DNA of 64,000 nt from assembly GCA_028282545.1 (NCBI GenBank), contig JANQHT010000088.1:1-64000 (forward strand). Direction: 5' to 3'. Made by a program: the position numbers and the translations under genes. The notes beneath the pieces are model-generated. The model saw nothing but the letters and a program-made list of their open reading frames with translations, did no database searches and had not been told where the DNA came from. This stretch comes from Spirochaetales bacterium (GTDB lineage Bacteria > Spirochaetota > Spirochaetia > DSM-27196 > Alkalispirochaetaceae). Below, piece by piece: positions 8,169-17,863 of this stretch (its first letter is position 1; every line of letters starts with the position of its first letter).

Positions 8169-8537
8169 ATGAAACCGTACCACCAATCTTCCCCGACGAT
8201 GATTCCCGTTCCCGACGGTAAGCTCATAGAAGAGCATTTTGGGCGCGTCGCAACTGCAAGTGAGTCGCTCAGTGTCGCCCGAATGGAGGCGCCTCCCGGC
8301 TGGACCGAACCCGGTCAGCGCCCCTCCTTCGGCGAGTACACGCTCATGGTCCGCGGGACGTTACGAGTGGAACTTCCCGATGGACCGATCGATCTACGGG
8401 CGGGTGAGTCACTGTACGTCCCTCCCGACACGCGGGTACGGTACGGGAATCCCTTTTCCGATTCGTGCTCATATTGGGCCGTCTGCGTGCCGGCGTTTTC
8501 ACCGGAAGCGGCCAACCGCGAGGGGGGAGCCGAGTGA
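8169..8537 (+). CDS. Cupin-domain protein
   Basis: 122 aa. A single cupin barrel is suggested by GEYTLMVRGTLRVELPDGPIDLRAGESLYVPPDTRVRYGNPF, which matches the second-half cupin motif G(x5)PxG less strictly and lacks the usual His-x-His metal pair. It therefore may bind a ligand without metal or with altered ligands. It overlaps the next gene by 4 bp (GTGA), so the two are co-translated. Function unknown. Confidence 0.7.
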   Translation: MKPYHQSSPTMIPVPDGKLIEEHFGRVATASESLSVARMEAPPGWTEPGQRPSFGEYTLMVRGTLRVELPDGPIDLRAGESLYVPPDTRVRYGNPFSDSCSYWAVCVPAFSPEAANREGGAE

Positions 8538-9412
8538 AAATCGTAATGGTCACCGACGATCCCACGGGAGACCCCCCCGTTCCAATCGAATCTGTTGTCT
8601 CAGGCGCAGAGGTCGTGGTCGCCGATAGTACCGCGCGGCTGGATCTGCGCGACGACCTGCTTTCGCCCGATTTTTCAGCAGACTGCTGTATCGTTGTTTT
8701 GCCCCTCCTTATCACCGCACCGCCGGATGCGTTGATGACCGGGTACATTCTGGCCCGGTCCCGCCACTGCGTCGCCGTTGGCCGGGGGCGCCTCCCGCCC
8801 TTTGTTCCCGCCATGCGTCATTTCACGGTGGCCAAGGATGCGATTCCGTGGCTTCAGGCGCAATGCAACCTCGAAAAAAAACGCGCCCGCGCCCGCGACG
8901 ACAAACGTCGAATCCTCACGGCGGGATACGGACTCTCCAAAGAGGGGTTGTTCCAGGCGATCGGCGGCAGCGACGACGCGGTTGTCGAGAGTTTCCTTTC
9001 AATCGGCCTCTCTCCGAACCTGTGCGATCGCGACGGTATTCCGATTCTCCACATAGCAATTCGGAATCGTCACGTCGGAATTGCGATGCGCATCCTTGCC
9101 GCCGGTGCAGACCCGAACTTAAAGGCGACGGACCGCGCCAACTCACCCCTGGCGGAAGCGGCGGCGTCGCGCTCCCCGGAACTCGTGGCCGCCCTGGTCG
9201 AGGCCGGTGCGGAGATCGACACGCTGACCGCTGATGGGCAAAGCGCACTCATGATCGCGGTCGGCGAAGGCGACGTGGATACCGCGAAAATCCTGATCAA
9301 CGCCGGAGCCTCCACCGCGCCAACGGACAAACTCGGGATGACCGCGATAAAATACGCGCGCCTCTTCGGGAACACCACGCTGATCAAACTCGTGGAGGGG
9401 TCGGGCGGTTAG
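8534..9412 (+). CDS. Ankyrin-repeat protein with a deoxyribosyltransferase/TIR-like N-terminus
   Basis: 292 aa from GTG 8534, overlapping the cupin stop and preceded by AGGGGGGAGC. Residues about 135-290 contain four ankyrin repeats (for example GIPILHIAIRNRHVGIAMRILAAGADPN and GQSALMIAVGEGDVDTAKILINAGA). The N-terminal 115 residues (IVMVTDDP, GAEVVVADSTARLDL, DCCIVVLPLL, DALMTGYILARSRHCVAVGR) have the order of elements seen in nucleoside 2-deoxyribosyltransferase or TIR-like folds, but without an obvious catalytic glutamate in the usual place. That resemblance is inference. A basic linker (KKRARARDDKR) joins the parts. It probably acts by protein-protein contact in the cytoplasm. Confidence 0.75.
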   Translation: MKIVMVTDDPTGDPPVPIESVVSGAEVVVADSTARLDLRDDLLSPDFSADCCIVVLPLLITAPPDALMTGYILARSRHCVAVGRGRLPPFVPAMRHFTVAKDAIPWLQAQCNLEKKRARARDDKRRILTAGYGLSKEGLFQAIGGSDDAVVESFLSIGLSPNLCDRDGIPILHIAIRNRHVGIAMRILAAGADPNLKATDRANSPLAEAAASRSPELVAALVEAGAEIDTLTADGQSALMIAVGEGDVDTAKILINAGASTAPTDKLGMTAIKYARLFGNTTLIKLVEGSGG

Positions 9413-9479
9413 CAACCCTCATTTTCTAGACGGAGGGCGACGAGACAACATGCGAACCGCTGTCAGACGGTCGGTCGAC

Positions 9480-9508
9480 TTGACACCGCCCGCGGGCGCC
9501 CATACTTT
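9480..9508 (+). promoter_or_regulatory. Strong predicted promoter, leaderless
   Basis: A perfect TTGACA (9480-9485), a 17 bp GC-rich spacer and TACTTT (9503-9508) are followed 6 bases later by ATG 9515, the expected transcription start. Confidence 0.6.
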
Positions 9509-9514
9509 TTCCCT

Positions 9515-10267
9515 ATGCAGCAACCCGGAGTCGCCACGATCTACCATGTACAAAGAAAAGGCGGCCGATCACTCTTTCTCCACCGATTTACACGATCTCA
9601 GAGCACCTTGCAGATACGCGAGTCGGACACCATCCGCGGTCTGTACGGCGCGGAGCCAAGGGTCGAGTCGCTGACGGTCCTGCGGAACGAATTGTATCGC
9701 CGCGTTGAAACAGATGTGCGAGACTGGGTGTACGAACAGCGCTTTGTCCCGCGGTTCCTGCTCTCCGCGGCGGCATTTGTGGTGGTGTATCTTTTCCTTT
9801 CCCTGGTGATTCGCGATCCGATCCCCCTTGTGGATGAATTGCTCATCGCCCTGGTCGCGGGAGGCGGAGCGTTTTTCCTGCTCGGCCGTCGATACGAGCA
9901 ATCGAAAGGAGCTGCCGAGCGGCGCGCGGAACTGCGGAGCAAAATCGATTCCATCACCTTCGAAGAGAGTTCCTTTGTTCACACGCTTGAAACGGTGTTG
10001 CATCGTTTTGAAGAGCGTTCGCCGGAAGCGCTTTTCGAAGCGGACGACCTTGCGGAGGAGTTGTCCGCCATCACAGAGGACCATCGCGAAGAGGCGGTTC
10101 TGTTTCTCGAAGTACTCCAGCAGATGCTGACCGGTCGCTCCCGCAAGGCGGTCGCGGAAGTTCGCCGCCGTGCCCCCTCTGCCCGTACCGTCAGAACGGC
10201 GGAACGAGGCGATATTGATCTGCCGCTGGCGGCGCTTGCCGCCTACTTGGAACGCTCGCTCGTGTAA
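9515..10267 (+). CDS. Membrane protein of unknown function
   Basis: 250 aa. Two hydrophobic helices near residues 88-125 (FLLSAAAFVVVYLFLSLVI and ELLIALVAGGGAFFLLGRR) separate a basic N-terminal region from a long charged, helical C-terminal domain (about 126-250). That domain is rich in Glu and Arg and likely cytoplasmic. No catalytic motif or known domain is seen. It is monocistronic and its stop lies 8 bp from the stop of the convergent SpoIIE gene. Confidence 0.75.
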   Translation: MQQPGVATIYHVQRKGGRSLFLHRFTRSQSTLQIRESDTIRGLYGAEPRVESLTVLRNELYRRVETDVRDWVYEQRFVPRFLLSAAAFVVVYLFLSLVIRDPIPLVDELLIALVAGGGAFFLLGRRYEQSKGAAERRAELRSKIDSITFEESSFVHTLETVLHRFEERSPEALFEADDLAEELSAITEDHREEAVLFLEVLQQMLTGRSRKAVAEVRRRAPSARTVRTAERGDIDLPLAALAAYLERSLV

Positions 10268-10275
10268 CTCCCCCG

Positions 10276-13200
10276 CTACGTTCGTTCAACGGCAAGCAGT
10301 GTGATGTCGTCATACTGCTCGTCTTCCTGCAGGTATGTAAACTCCGCGTACTCTTCGTCATCCCCGCGAACGGGTGAGCCAAAGTAGTCGCTATACTGCA
10401 GGAAATAGTTCTGCAGAAACGTATCGATCACCTTGTCCACGCGGATTTTTGTATCGGCGCCGGCAGTGGGCGAGCGGTACAGGCGAAAAAGCTTTTCCAC
10501 GGCCACCACGGCCATCACCGCGTCTTTCACGCCGCCGTCGGAGGCGGAAAAATCGAGGACGAGAGTCTCGTCCCGGGCGGGGTTCAACACCTTTTGCAGT
10601 TCGAACCGGCCCCGGCTCCGCACCGCGGAGACGATCTGGTGGATTCGTCCAATGCCCAACTCCTCGTGCCCGGCTCCAACCTCCGCCGTTTCCGCCGGCA
10701 GTCCCGGCGGTTTCAACAACCCGGAGGTGTTGTGCTCTTCGGTCGCCTGAATCAATCCGTAATCACCGCCGCGCAGTTTTCGCTGCGCCTCTTCGAGACC
10801 GTCCGTGAACAGCAACAGGATGTCGCCGCGGTTGAGCAGAAGCTCTTCCTGGGGGAACCCGATGGGGCTCATCTCGGTGGGGAATACTCCCGCCGCCGGC
10901 GTCCGTGACAATGAAGATTGCTCTACCGTTCCGTCCGCGGCGCGGTAGATGTGAATCTGGTTGTCGCCTGCGTTCGACAGGTACATTTTGCCCGTCCGGG
11001 CGTCCAGGATTCCCGTTGTCAGCGCCGCGAAGCGCCCCTTGAAACCGCGTTCCTCGATAAGATCGTTCATTCGCTCCACCATGGAGCTGATCTGGAAGCC
11101 GGGGTTCTTTCGCGTCCAGGCGCGGAAGTAGTCCAGAAACACCGTTGCAACCTGCACCATGATGAGCGAAGCTGGTATTCCCTTGCCTGCCACGTCGCAC
11201 TTGATCATGGCGTAGTGGCGATCGTCCAAGGGTTCATAGGCGAAGTAGTCGCCGGAAACACCCTTCGCACCCTCGTAGTATCCAAAAAAGTGCACATTAT
11301 CTGAGACGAGTTCTCCGGTTGTACGTTTTCGGTCGTCGGTGACCTTCTCGAGGGGGATAAACATCTTCTGAGTCTCTTTACCGAACATCAGGTCTTTGTT
11401 CGCTTCCGCCGCCTTTACCAGTCCCGCCGTCATATCGTTGATTGAGTCCGCAAGCAATCTCAGTTCGTCCCGGGAGCGTAGATCGAGCGTCACGCCTTTG
11501 AGCTGTTCCTTGTTTTCCGTCGCGCTGATCTGCGTTACCAGGTCAACCAGGCGGTTGATCGGTACGACAACGAGAGTAGCCAGAACGTACGCTCCGACGA
11601 TACCGAACACAACGGTCAAAGCGGCAACGATTGAGGTGCTCGTTATGATGTCGCGACGAGTAGCCGCCACTTCATCAACGATGAGCTGCGTACTCACGGC
11701 GACGCGTACGGTTCCGCGGTAGTAGTCGGAAAAATCCTCGCCTGCGCCGGCAACGAGGTTGAGCACCGGCTTGTAAAACAGGTACTCCCGCCGGCTGGGA
11801 TCAAGTTCGGTCGCGTTGTATTCGGGAAAGCTCTGAATGCCCCCCCCAATCACGCTGAGTGCCTCCCGGGCCTGCCTGAGAAGCGACGTCCTTACCTCGT
11901 CGATCGCCTGTATATCCGCCTCGGAGGCACCGGCCAGGATAAGGCGCTGCGCCTCGACCGAGAGCTCCGCCAGTTGAATCGGAATGGCACCTACCTGATC
12001 GCGCGCCGCGGTGTTGACCTCGCCGGCGAGACGCTCAATTTCGTCGCTGATCTCGTCCTGTACCCGGGAGATCCCAACGATGTACGTATCGGTATCGATC
12101 CTGTCACCGCCCTCCCCGCTCGGTTCGCTATCACCGAGCAGCGCGATGATCTGTGGATCATTCGTCGCGTACACCGCTCCGACGCTGCCGTCCACCTGCC
12201 CCAACCCGGTTATCGTGGCGTACAGCGCATCGTCCATCGCGTCGGCCTGGTCGGCGAACGTTTGCAGTTGTTCAATGGTGAGCTGAGGATTGTCCAGAGC
12301 GGTTCGCGATCCGGTCGCCATTCCCTCGACGAGCAGTTCCGCCCGTTCCTTGAGGCCCGCCACCAGGATGCGCTCCTGCCGGTCAAGGATGCTTCGGCCC
12401 AATACAACGGCAACCATCAGAACGACACTGAAGACGAGAAGGACGATAAAAAAGGCGAACTTCCCTCTCAAGCCTATGCCTGCTACTTTCATACGCGTTC
12501 CCATCTCCTCAAGTTGTAACTGGTCGGGACGTTTCCGTTCCAAGAGCGCCCGCGCCTCGAGTTGGAACACCTTCGCTTCCCGGCCGATGGATACGAGCCG
12601 AAGAACCGACAGGAGCGCCAGTGCGGCCCCAACCGCGACCAGCGAATACACCAGGGCGTCGGTTGTGGAAAGTGAAAAGCGACTTGGTTGTACCCTGTTG
12701 AAAGCCGGTAGAAAGGCGATCGAAAAGTCGCCGAACTTCACCGTACCGCGCGATTCGAATACCACGGGAAGCGCCGCGATATAGGGGCCCCGCTCCTCGT
12801 GGATGAGCCCCAATTGGTACGTACCTGCGGTAACCTCCTCGATGAGGAGGTCCTCGATCTCCCGGTCGCCGGTAACCGCGTAGTCGCCACGACGCAGTTT
12901 GTACTCGTACTCGTACGGTTCAACCCCGTCGCGATCGAAGAACACCGTGTGTATTGTCCCGTTCGCATCAAAGCCCCGGCCCGCGATTGAAAAGACGTAT
13001 CGTCCGAGCGGATCCCGCTCCACCCCGGTCGAGTATACCTCGGTTACCGGTACGTACTTGTTCAATCGTACCGGTAGGGACGCCGGCTCACCCACGTTCC
13101 CAACGCCGTCCACCGGGGCTACCGTCAGGAGCCACAAACCGTCGTCGATGTTTGTCCTGCTCAGCCTGGGCTGGGAGAGATCGATTGAACCGCTCACCGG

Positions 13201-14883
13201 CAGCGCGGGAATCGAGACGATTTCCAGGTCGGTTTCGAGCCCAAGGTAGTCAAAGCGGACGCTGTATCCGGCTAGGTCGTCCACGTCCGGCTGGTTCCAC
13301 TCGAGGTCAAAGGTGTTGGACGCGAGATAGGCGTTCTCGTCGATGGGCGGCGGCGGGAAGGTCACTGCGGGCGGCGGTGTTGTATCGCGTTCGTATGCAA
13401 ACACCGCCGGTTCCGACCAGTTCCCGGCGAAATCGTTCGCCCGGACGAGAAGAAACCACTCTCCATCTTCGTCGGCGTCTTCGGTGATCCGGCGATCCGG
13501 AACGACGAGACGTGCCGTCTCAGGAACGTTCACCGTGGAACGCCGCGCCCATTCGTACGCGTAGGCGCGGATTCCCGAGACGTCCGGCGGGTCTACCAGC
13601 CGAAATTGCGGCAGCGTTACCGCGCTTTTTTCACCGGCACGGAAGTTTTCCGCCACGATAGACGGTGGGTTAACGCGCTGATCCGGCTCGAGGTACACCA
13701 CGCGCGACACCTCGTCCCCTTCACGGCGCTGCCACGTTACGTGCAGCCGGCCCCGGTACGCCGCGATCGACGCGAAGGTCGCCTCCGTCCGATCGGAGCT
13801 CACCGTCCGCGTCCGCCAGCGAACCTGACCGCGCTGCCCCAGGATGACACGGCTCACGCCGCGTGGATTGGTGAACCATACCAGGACTCGCTCATCGCCG
13901 TCGAAAGCAATACGGGGGAAGCGGGCGAGGTCAAATCGCCCCGTCACTTCCTCGACAAACCCGGTAAGTTCTCCGGTTGGACTGAGTTCAGCCAGGAAGA
14001 GCTGGGGACTGCCGCCCTGGAAGCGACGCTCCCAAAGAAGGGAGAACCCGTCTCCCTCCGGATTCGCCACAAAATCGGCGCGCTGGTTGTCGTACTCTTC
14101 GGGGTCCACGGTCTGCGATGGGTCGACAAAGGTCGTTATCCGTTTCGTATCGCCCCAGGTGCGGCCCCCATCTGTACTTGCTTTTACATAGAGCTGGTAC
14201 GTGGTCGTCACCCCCAGGTTGATGCCCTGGAATACCACGTAGTCCGCCGAGTCGTTGGACGCAACAATCGGGAGAAACGTGAGTCCCACTTCCGCCGAAG
14301 GCTCCAACGTGAAGGGTGAACCCCAGGTGGAACCGTCGGCGCTGTGAACGCCTACGATCGTTTGGAGACCGCCGACGTTTTCGTTCACAAAGAGGACGAC
14401 CGATCCATCGCGCATCTCGAACAGGCGCGGCGCAACGTTGGTGCGTTCGGTTCGCAGTTCGTGAACCTCGCGAAACGACGCCCCTTCGTCGGCGGAGCGG
14501 TAGATGACGGTGCGGTCCGCCGACTCGGTGACGGCTATGTAGATCGTGCCGTTTTTGGTGACAAGCGCGGCGTACACAAACGGCTCCGTTGCGCCGGAAA
14601 AGGGCACCGGTCCAATCTTTCGGGAAAACGACTGCCACACGACGCCGTCCGCAGAAGCGTCGAAACTGACGTAGATCTCACCGCGTTCGGGTCCGGTTTC
14701 CTCCGATTCCTGGTAAAAACGGTACAGCCTGGATTCAGTCGAAAGGAGCTGCGGGAAGCGAGCGCTGTCACCGGCTACGACGACCGGCTCCTCGAAGAAC
14801 AACGGAGCCTGCCCCGCCGCGGGAAGGGCCAGGCAGAGAAGAATCGCGACGCCGGGAAGCGTCAGATGCCGAGACGAAGCGAT
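10276..14883 (-). CDS. Large transmembrane SpoIIE-type phosphatase with sialidase-like extracellular region
   Basis: About 1535 aa. After a signal-peptide-like start comes a long exported region (to about 740) with repeated S/T-x-D-G-G-x-T/S-W segments (SADGSTWGSP, STDGGRTWGD) as in sialidase/BNR propellers, then fibronectin-like segments. A helix near 743-763 and another near 808-830 lead to a second exported sensor region, then a helix near 1081-1104 and a HAMP domain. The C-terminus (about 1209-1535) is a PP2C/SpoIIE phosphatase: GVSGDYFA, KCDVAGKGIPASL, LSNAGDNQ, LLLFTDGLEEA and final DDITLLAV. It would dephosphorylate an anti-sigma antagonist (STAS) in response to an external signal. The only canonical start is TTG 14802, which would remove the signal peptide. 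An AGGAGG lies 5 bp before an ATC at 14883, the start adopted here with caution; CTG 14865 is another option. Confidence 0.85.
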   Translation of the reverse strand: MASSRHLTLPGVAILLCLALPAAGQAPLFFEEPVVVAGDSARFPQLLSTESRLYRFYQESEETGPERGEIYVSFDASADGVVWQSFSRKIGPVPFSGATEPFVYAALVTKNGTIYIAVTESADRTVIYRSADEGASFREVHELRTERTNVAPRLFEMRDGSVVLFVNENVGGLQTIVGVHSADGSTWGSPFTLEPSAEVGLTFLPIVASNDSADYVVFQGINLGVTTTYQLYVKASTDGGRTWGDTKRITTFVDPSQTVDPEEYDNQRADFVANPEGDGFSLLWERRFQGGSPQLFLAELSPTGELTGFVEEVTGRFDLARFPRIAFDGDERVLVWFTNPRGVSRVILGQRGQVRWRTRTVSSDRTEATFASIAAYRGRLHVTWQRREGDEVSRVVYLEPDQRVNPPSIVAENFRAGEKSAVTLPQFRLVDPPDVSGIRAYAYEWARRSTVNVPETARLVVPDRRITEDADEDGEWFLLVRANDFAGNWSEPAVFAYERDTTPPPAVTFPPPPIDENAYLASNTFDLEWNQPDVDDLAGYSVRFDYLGLETDLEIVSIPALPVSGSIDLSQPRLSRTNIDDGLWLLTVAPVDGVGNVGEPASLPVRLNKYVPVTEVYSTGVERDPLGRYVFSIAGRGFDANGTIHTVFFDRDGVEPYEYEYKLRRGDYAVTGDREIEDLLIEEVTAGTYQLGLIHEERGPYIAALPVVFESRGTVKFGDFSIAFLPAFNRVQPSRFSLSTTDALVYSLVAVGAALALLSVLRLVSIGREAKVFQLEARALLERKRPDQLQLEEMGTRMKVAGIGLRGKFAFFIVLLVFSVVLMVAVVLGRSILDRQERILVAGLKERAELLVEGMATGSRTALDNPQLTIEQLQTFADQADAMDDALYATITGLGQVDGSVGAVYATNDPQIIALLGDSEPSGEGGDRIDTDTYIVGISRVQDEISDEIERLAGEVNTAARDQVGAIPIQLAELSVEAQRLILAGASEADIQAIDEVRTSLLRQAREALSVIGGGIQSFPEYNATELDPSRREYLFYKPVLNLVAGAGEDFSDYYRGTVRVAVSTQLIVDEVAATRRDIITSTSIVAALTVVFGIVGAYVLATLVVVPINRLVDLVTQISATENKEQLKGVTLDLRSRDELRLLADSINDMTAGLVKAAEANKDLMFGKETQKMFIPLEKVTDDRKRTTGELVSDNVHFFGYYEGAKGVSGDYFAYEPLDDRHYAMIKCDVAGKGIPASLIMVQVATVFLDYFRAWTRKNPGFQISSMVERMNDLIEERGFKGRFAALTTGILDARTGKMYLSNAGDNQIHIYRAADGTVEQSSLSRTPAAGVFPTEMSPIGFPQEELLLNRGDILLLFTDGLEEAQRKLRGGDYGLIQATEEHNTSGLLKPPGLPAETAEVGAGHEELGIGRIHQIVSAVRSRGRFELQKVLNPARDETLVLDFSASDGGVKDAVMAVVAVEKLFRLYRSPTAGADTKIRVDKVIDTFLQNYFLQYSDYFGSPVRGDDEEYAEFTYLQEDEQYDDITLLAVERT

Positions 14884-17855
14884 ATCCGCCTCCTCAGGTC
14901 TACCAGCGGCGGGTAATTGGCGTTGGTTTCGTTGGAAACGAGCCGTTCAACGATCGACAGCGCCTGGAGCACCCGTCCCTGGCTGAAGAGCGTCTCGGCT
15001 CGTCGGTACTGCTGGTCATCGGCCGAACTCAGGGCCACCTGCGCCTGCCCGCCCAGTTGAATACGAAGGTCATCCAGCAGGAACTGGGCATCTCCATCGC
15101 CGGGGTTGATCGTCACCGCTTCTTCCAGCAGGGATACCGCGACCACCAGTGCATCCCGACCGCCGCTGGCGACAAGGTCCTCCGCCCGGGCAACGAGTGA
15201 CGCCGCCTGGTTGATCCGCGCCTGATCGACGGGGTCTTCCCTGAGGTTCAGTTGTATTTCGAGCTCCACAATCTGCCCCTGGAGACCGGGGAAATCGGGG
15301 TTGATCTCTGACAGGACTTCCAGCTCGGCGTACACGGCGACAGGACCCGCTTCATTTAGGCGTTCCAGCGCCTGGTTGTACCGAGATTCGAACACCGCCT
15401 CAAAACCTTCGTCACTTCGGAGTTGGGCAATGCGAAGTTCCAGGATCCGCGCTTCCCAGTTCAACGGGCGTACGTCACGAACGTTCCGCAAATTTTCCAG
15501 GGAACGATCGAAGAAACGGTCCGCTCGAGAGGCTTCGCCGTCGGCCAGCAGCCCTTCCGCCACGGCGAAGTCTTCTTTCGCCAGGCTCAGATAATTGCCC
15601 AGGATCGGATAGAGGGGGTCGGTAACGGTCAGTTCGCGGCCCTCTTCAAGGTTCAACGCGGCCGTGACAAGGCGCAAGAGGCGTCCAATCTCCGCGTTCG
15701 GATCGACGTTTGTCTGCTCCCACAGTTGGGTAGCCTCGAGTAATACGTCCCGGGCGCCGGTGTATTCGTCGCGATTGTAGAGCGCCTGGGCATCGATCAG
15801 AAGTTCCCGCACCCGCCGGACGACGATTACGTTCTCGGCTTCCTGGATGTCCGCCCCGAGTTCCAGGATCAGCGCATCCACGGCCGCCCGGAACTCTTCG
15901 TCTTCGCGAAACTCCAGCGCGGCATAGTACGCTTCACGGGCCGCGTTCCAGTTGTCCTTGGCGGTCGTTACGAGGAGTCCAGCAATTGCCGCGCGGGCAT
16001 CCGCGACCCGGTTGTCCCCGGTTTCGCGAAGCGCATCCGACTGCTGAATCAGGTCCTGGGCCGCTGTCCGCGTCTCGCCCACCGATTGCTGAACGACCTC
16101 CAGCCTCCGGCCCAGTTCACTGACCAGTTCAAGTTCGTCCCGATACTGCGAAATTCCCTGGATGCTCGCCGGCAGCGCGAGGAAGTCGTCGCGTAGACCG
16201 GCAAACTCTTCCTGCGCATTCGAAACGCGTTGATTCACCCCTATCATCGTATTTATTACGTCGTCGGGAAACCGCGAGATTCGGATTGTAACGGTATCGT
16301 CTTCTCCCGGCACTTCGATCTCAACGCCGTCCAACAACGGCCGGCTCTCGTCGATCCTGGCGATCTCCGCGTTGACGGCTTCCACAACGTCAAGCCGTCG
16401 CCGTTGCGCGATATCGACGGTCAGATCCGCCGCCAGGGACGCAACGTCGGAGAGTCTCCGTGTCCACTCGTTCGTAGTGCTTGCAAGGATCACCGCGCCG
16501 GCCGTATCTAGAGCGCCCGTGGATTCGATGGCTTCGGCCGTATCACGCCATGCCGAGAAGTCTCGCTCCATCACTGCGTAGATGCTGAGAACCGCGTCCT
16601 GCCGACTCCTCAGGGAGAAGAGCGTGTTCGCCCGGTCTTCTCCACCGGCGGCAACGGCGCCGAGCGCTTCGTACAGGTTAACCAGCGACGCCGACGACGA
16701 GCGCCGCGCCCGGAGTTGGATCAACCGGTTCGCGTTGCTCACATCGATGTCCAAGAGCGCGATCTCCGCAATGGTGGGATCTTCAGCGGCCGCGTACACG
16801 GATAGGCGCACCTCTTCCTCACCCGATGCCGTCCGGTCGATTGACTCGTGGATCCGTGCCGCCGCGTCGTACCGGGCCATGCGGACGTGCTCCGACGCCG
16901 CGGCGAGGTCCGCATCCAAGCGGGCCGCGAAGGCGCCATAGACCGAGTCAACGTTCGCTTCGAAAGCGGTTTGCTGCGCAAAGAGCATCCCTTCGTCGTT
17001 TCGGAACTCGCTTCTACCACGGAGGGTGACGTCCTTGAAGTTCAGGTACCAGTCCACCGGGTTGTCCGGAAACTGCAGTCCCACCTGAGAGCGCAGGACG
17101 GACAGTTCATTGGCGGCTGTTTCAGACGATTCGACAATTGCCTGGGCCGCGACCCTGCTGTCGATAAACGGCGCGATCTCCTCATCGGCGGGGACGCGCG
17201 AGGACTGTTCCAACACCGCCACGAGATCGCGTGCGGCGCTATCGTTGCCGGCCAACACCGCGGCGAAGGCATCGGCAGCCGCGAGGTACGTTGCCACGGC
17301 GTCGTCGACGCTGTTCCGGAATATGTCGCCGTAGCCGCGGTCGTCAAACACCCGGCGCTGAAGATCGTTCACGCTGACGTATTGCTGTACGGCGGCCGTA
17401 TACTCGTTTGAGGCGAGCAGGCTCCGGGCGGCGTCCATGGCGCGCTCCAGCAAGGAGCGATCGTAGGCGAGCTGGGCGACAACTCGCGCGTCCTCGACCT
17501 GTTGCACTACACGTTCGTTTGGAAACTCGTCGAGCGCTTCCATCCGTTCGATGATATCCAGGGTGGTTTCGATATCGTCGGGGCTGTTCACGAGGTTGTC
17601 TATCAGTTGTTCGAAGAGGATATTGTACTCACCCCGGATTTCGCGGATCGTCTTGAGCAACGATTCCGCTTCGTCGATCCGCTCGGGATCGTCGCGAACC
17701 GTCTGCTCCAGGAGGAGAATTGCGTCGTTTATTCGGTTTTCCATCACCAGTTCACGCGCCTGGCGAATCGGGTCCTCCCGTTGCCCCATGGCGGCGGCAA
17801 ACCACGGTGTCATGAACGTGACGAACATGATGGTGAGGACAACACGCGTTTGTAT
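14862..17855 (-). CDS. Large exported TPR/helical repeat protein
   Basis: About 997 aa if translation begins at ATA 17855, which sits 8 bases after GGGAGG and gives a signal peptide (QTRVVLTIMFVTFMTPWFAAA). ATG 17828 is an internal alternative, and the frame is open up to ATG 17939, which would overlap the divergent promoter region. The mature protein is almost wholly alpha-helical, acidic and alanine-rich. It has TPR-like pairs at both ends (AILLLEQTVRDDPERIDEAESLL near the N-terminus; SLLEEAVTINPGDGDAQFLL and TLFSQGRVLQALSIVERLV near the C-terminus). It overlaps the SpoIIE gene, so both are made together. It may be a periplasmic partner of that sensor. I do not recognise a characterised family. 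Confidence 0.8.
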   Translation of the reverse strand: MQTRVVLTIMFVTFMTPWFAAAMGQREDPIRQARELVMENRINDAILLLEQTVRDDPERIDEAESLLKTIREIRGEYNILFEQLIDNLVNSPDDIETTLDIIERMEALDEFPNERVVQQVEDARVVAQLAYDRSLLERAMDAARSLLASNEYTAAVQQYVSVNDLQRRVFDDRGYGDIFRNSVDDAVATYLAAADAFAAVLAGNDSAARDLVAVLEQSSRVPADEEIAPFIDSRVAAQAIVESSETAANELSVLRSQVGLQFPDNPVDWYLNFKDVTLRGRSEFRNDEGMLFAQQTAFEANVDSVYGAFAARLDADLAAASEHVRMARYDAAARIHESIDRTASGEEEVRLSVYAAAEDPTIAEIALLDIDVSNANRLIQLRARRSSSASLVNLYEALGAVAAGGEDRANTLFSLRSRQDAVLSIYAVMERDFSAWRDTAEAIESTGALDTAGAVILASTTNEWTRRLSDVASLAADLTVDIAQRRRLDVVEAVNAEIARIDESRPLLDGVEIEVPGEDDTVTIRISRFPDDVINTMIGVNQRVSNAQEEFAGLRDDFLALPASIQGISQYRDELELVSELGRRLEVVQQSVGETRTAAQDLIQQSDALRETGDNRVADARAAIAGLLVTTAKDNWNAAREAYYAALEFREDEEFRAAVDALILELGADIQEAENVIVVRRVRELLIDAQALYNRDEYTGARDVLLEATQLWEQTNVDPNAEIGRLLRLVTAALNLEEGRELTVTDPLYPILGNYLSLAKEDFAVAEGLLADGEASRADRFFDRSLENLRNVRDVRPLNWEARILELRIAQLRSDEGFEAVFESRYNQALERLNEAGPVAVYAELEVLSEINPDFPGLQGQIVELEIQLNLREDPVDQARINQAASLVARAEDLVASGGRDALVVAVSLLEEAVTINPGDGDAQFLLDDLRIQLGGQAQVALSSADDQQYRRAETLFSQGRVLQALSIVERLVSNETNANYPPLVDLRRRISLRLGI
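14889..14894 (-). promoter_or_regulatory. Shine-Dalgarno sequence deciding the SpoIIE gene start
   Basis: AGGAGG on the minus strand, spelled by two rare AGG arginine codons at the end of the upstream TPR gene, is followed by five bases and then ATC at 14883. No ATG, GTG or TTG occurs at a usable distance. Confidence 0.5.
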
Positions 17856-17863
17856 GGAAAGGC

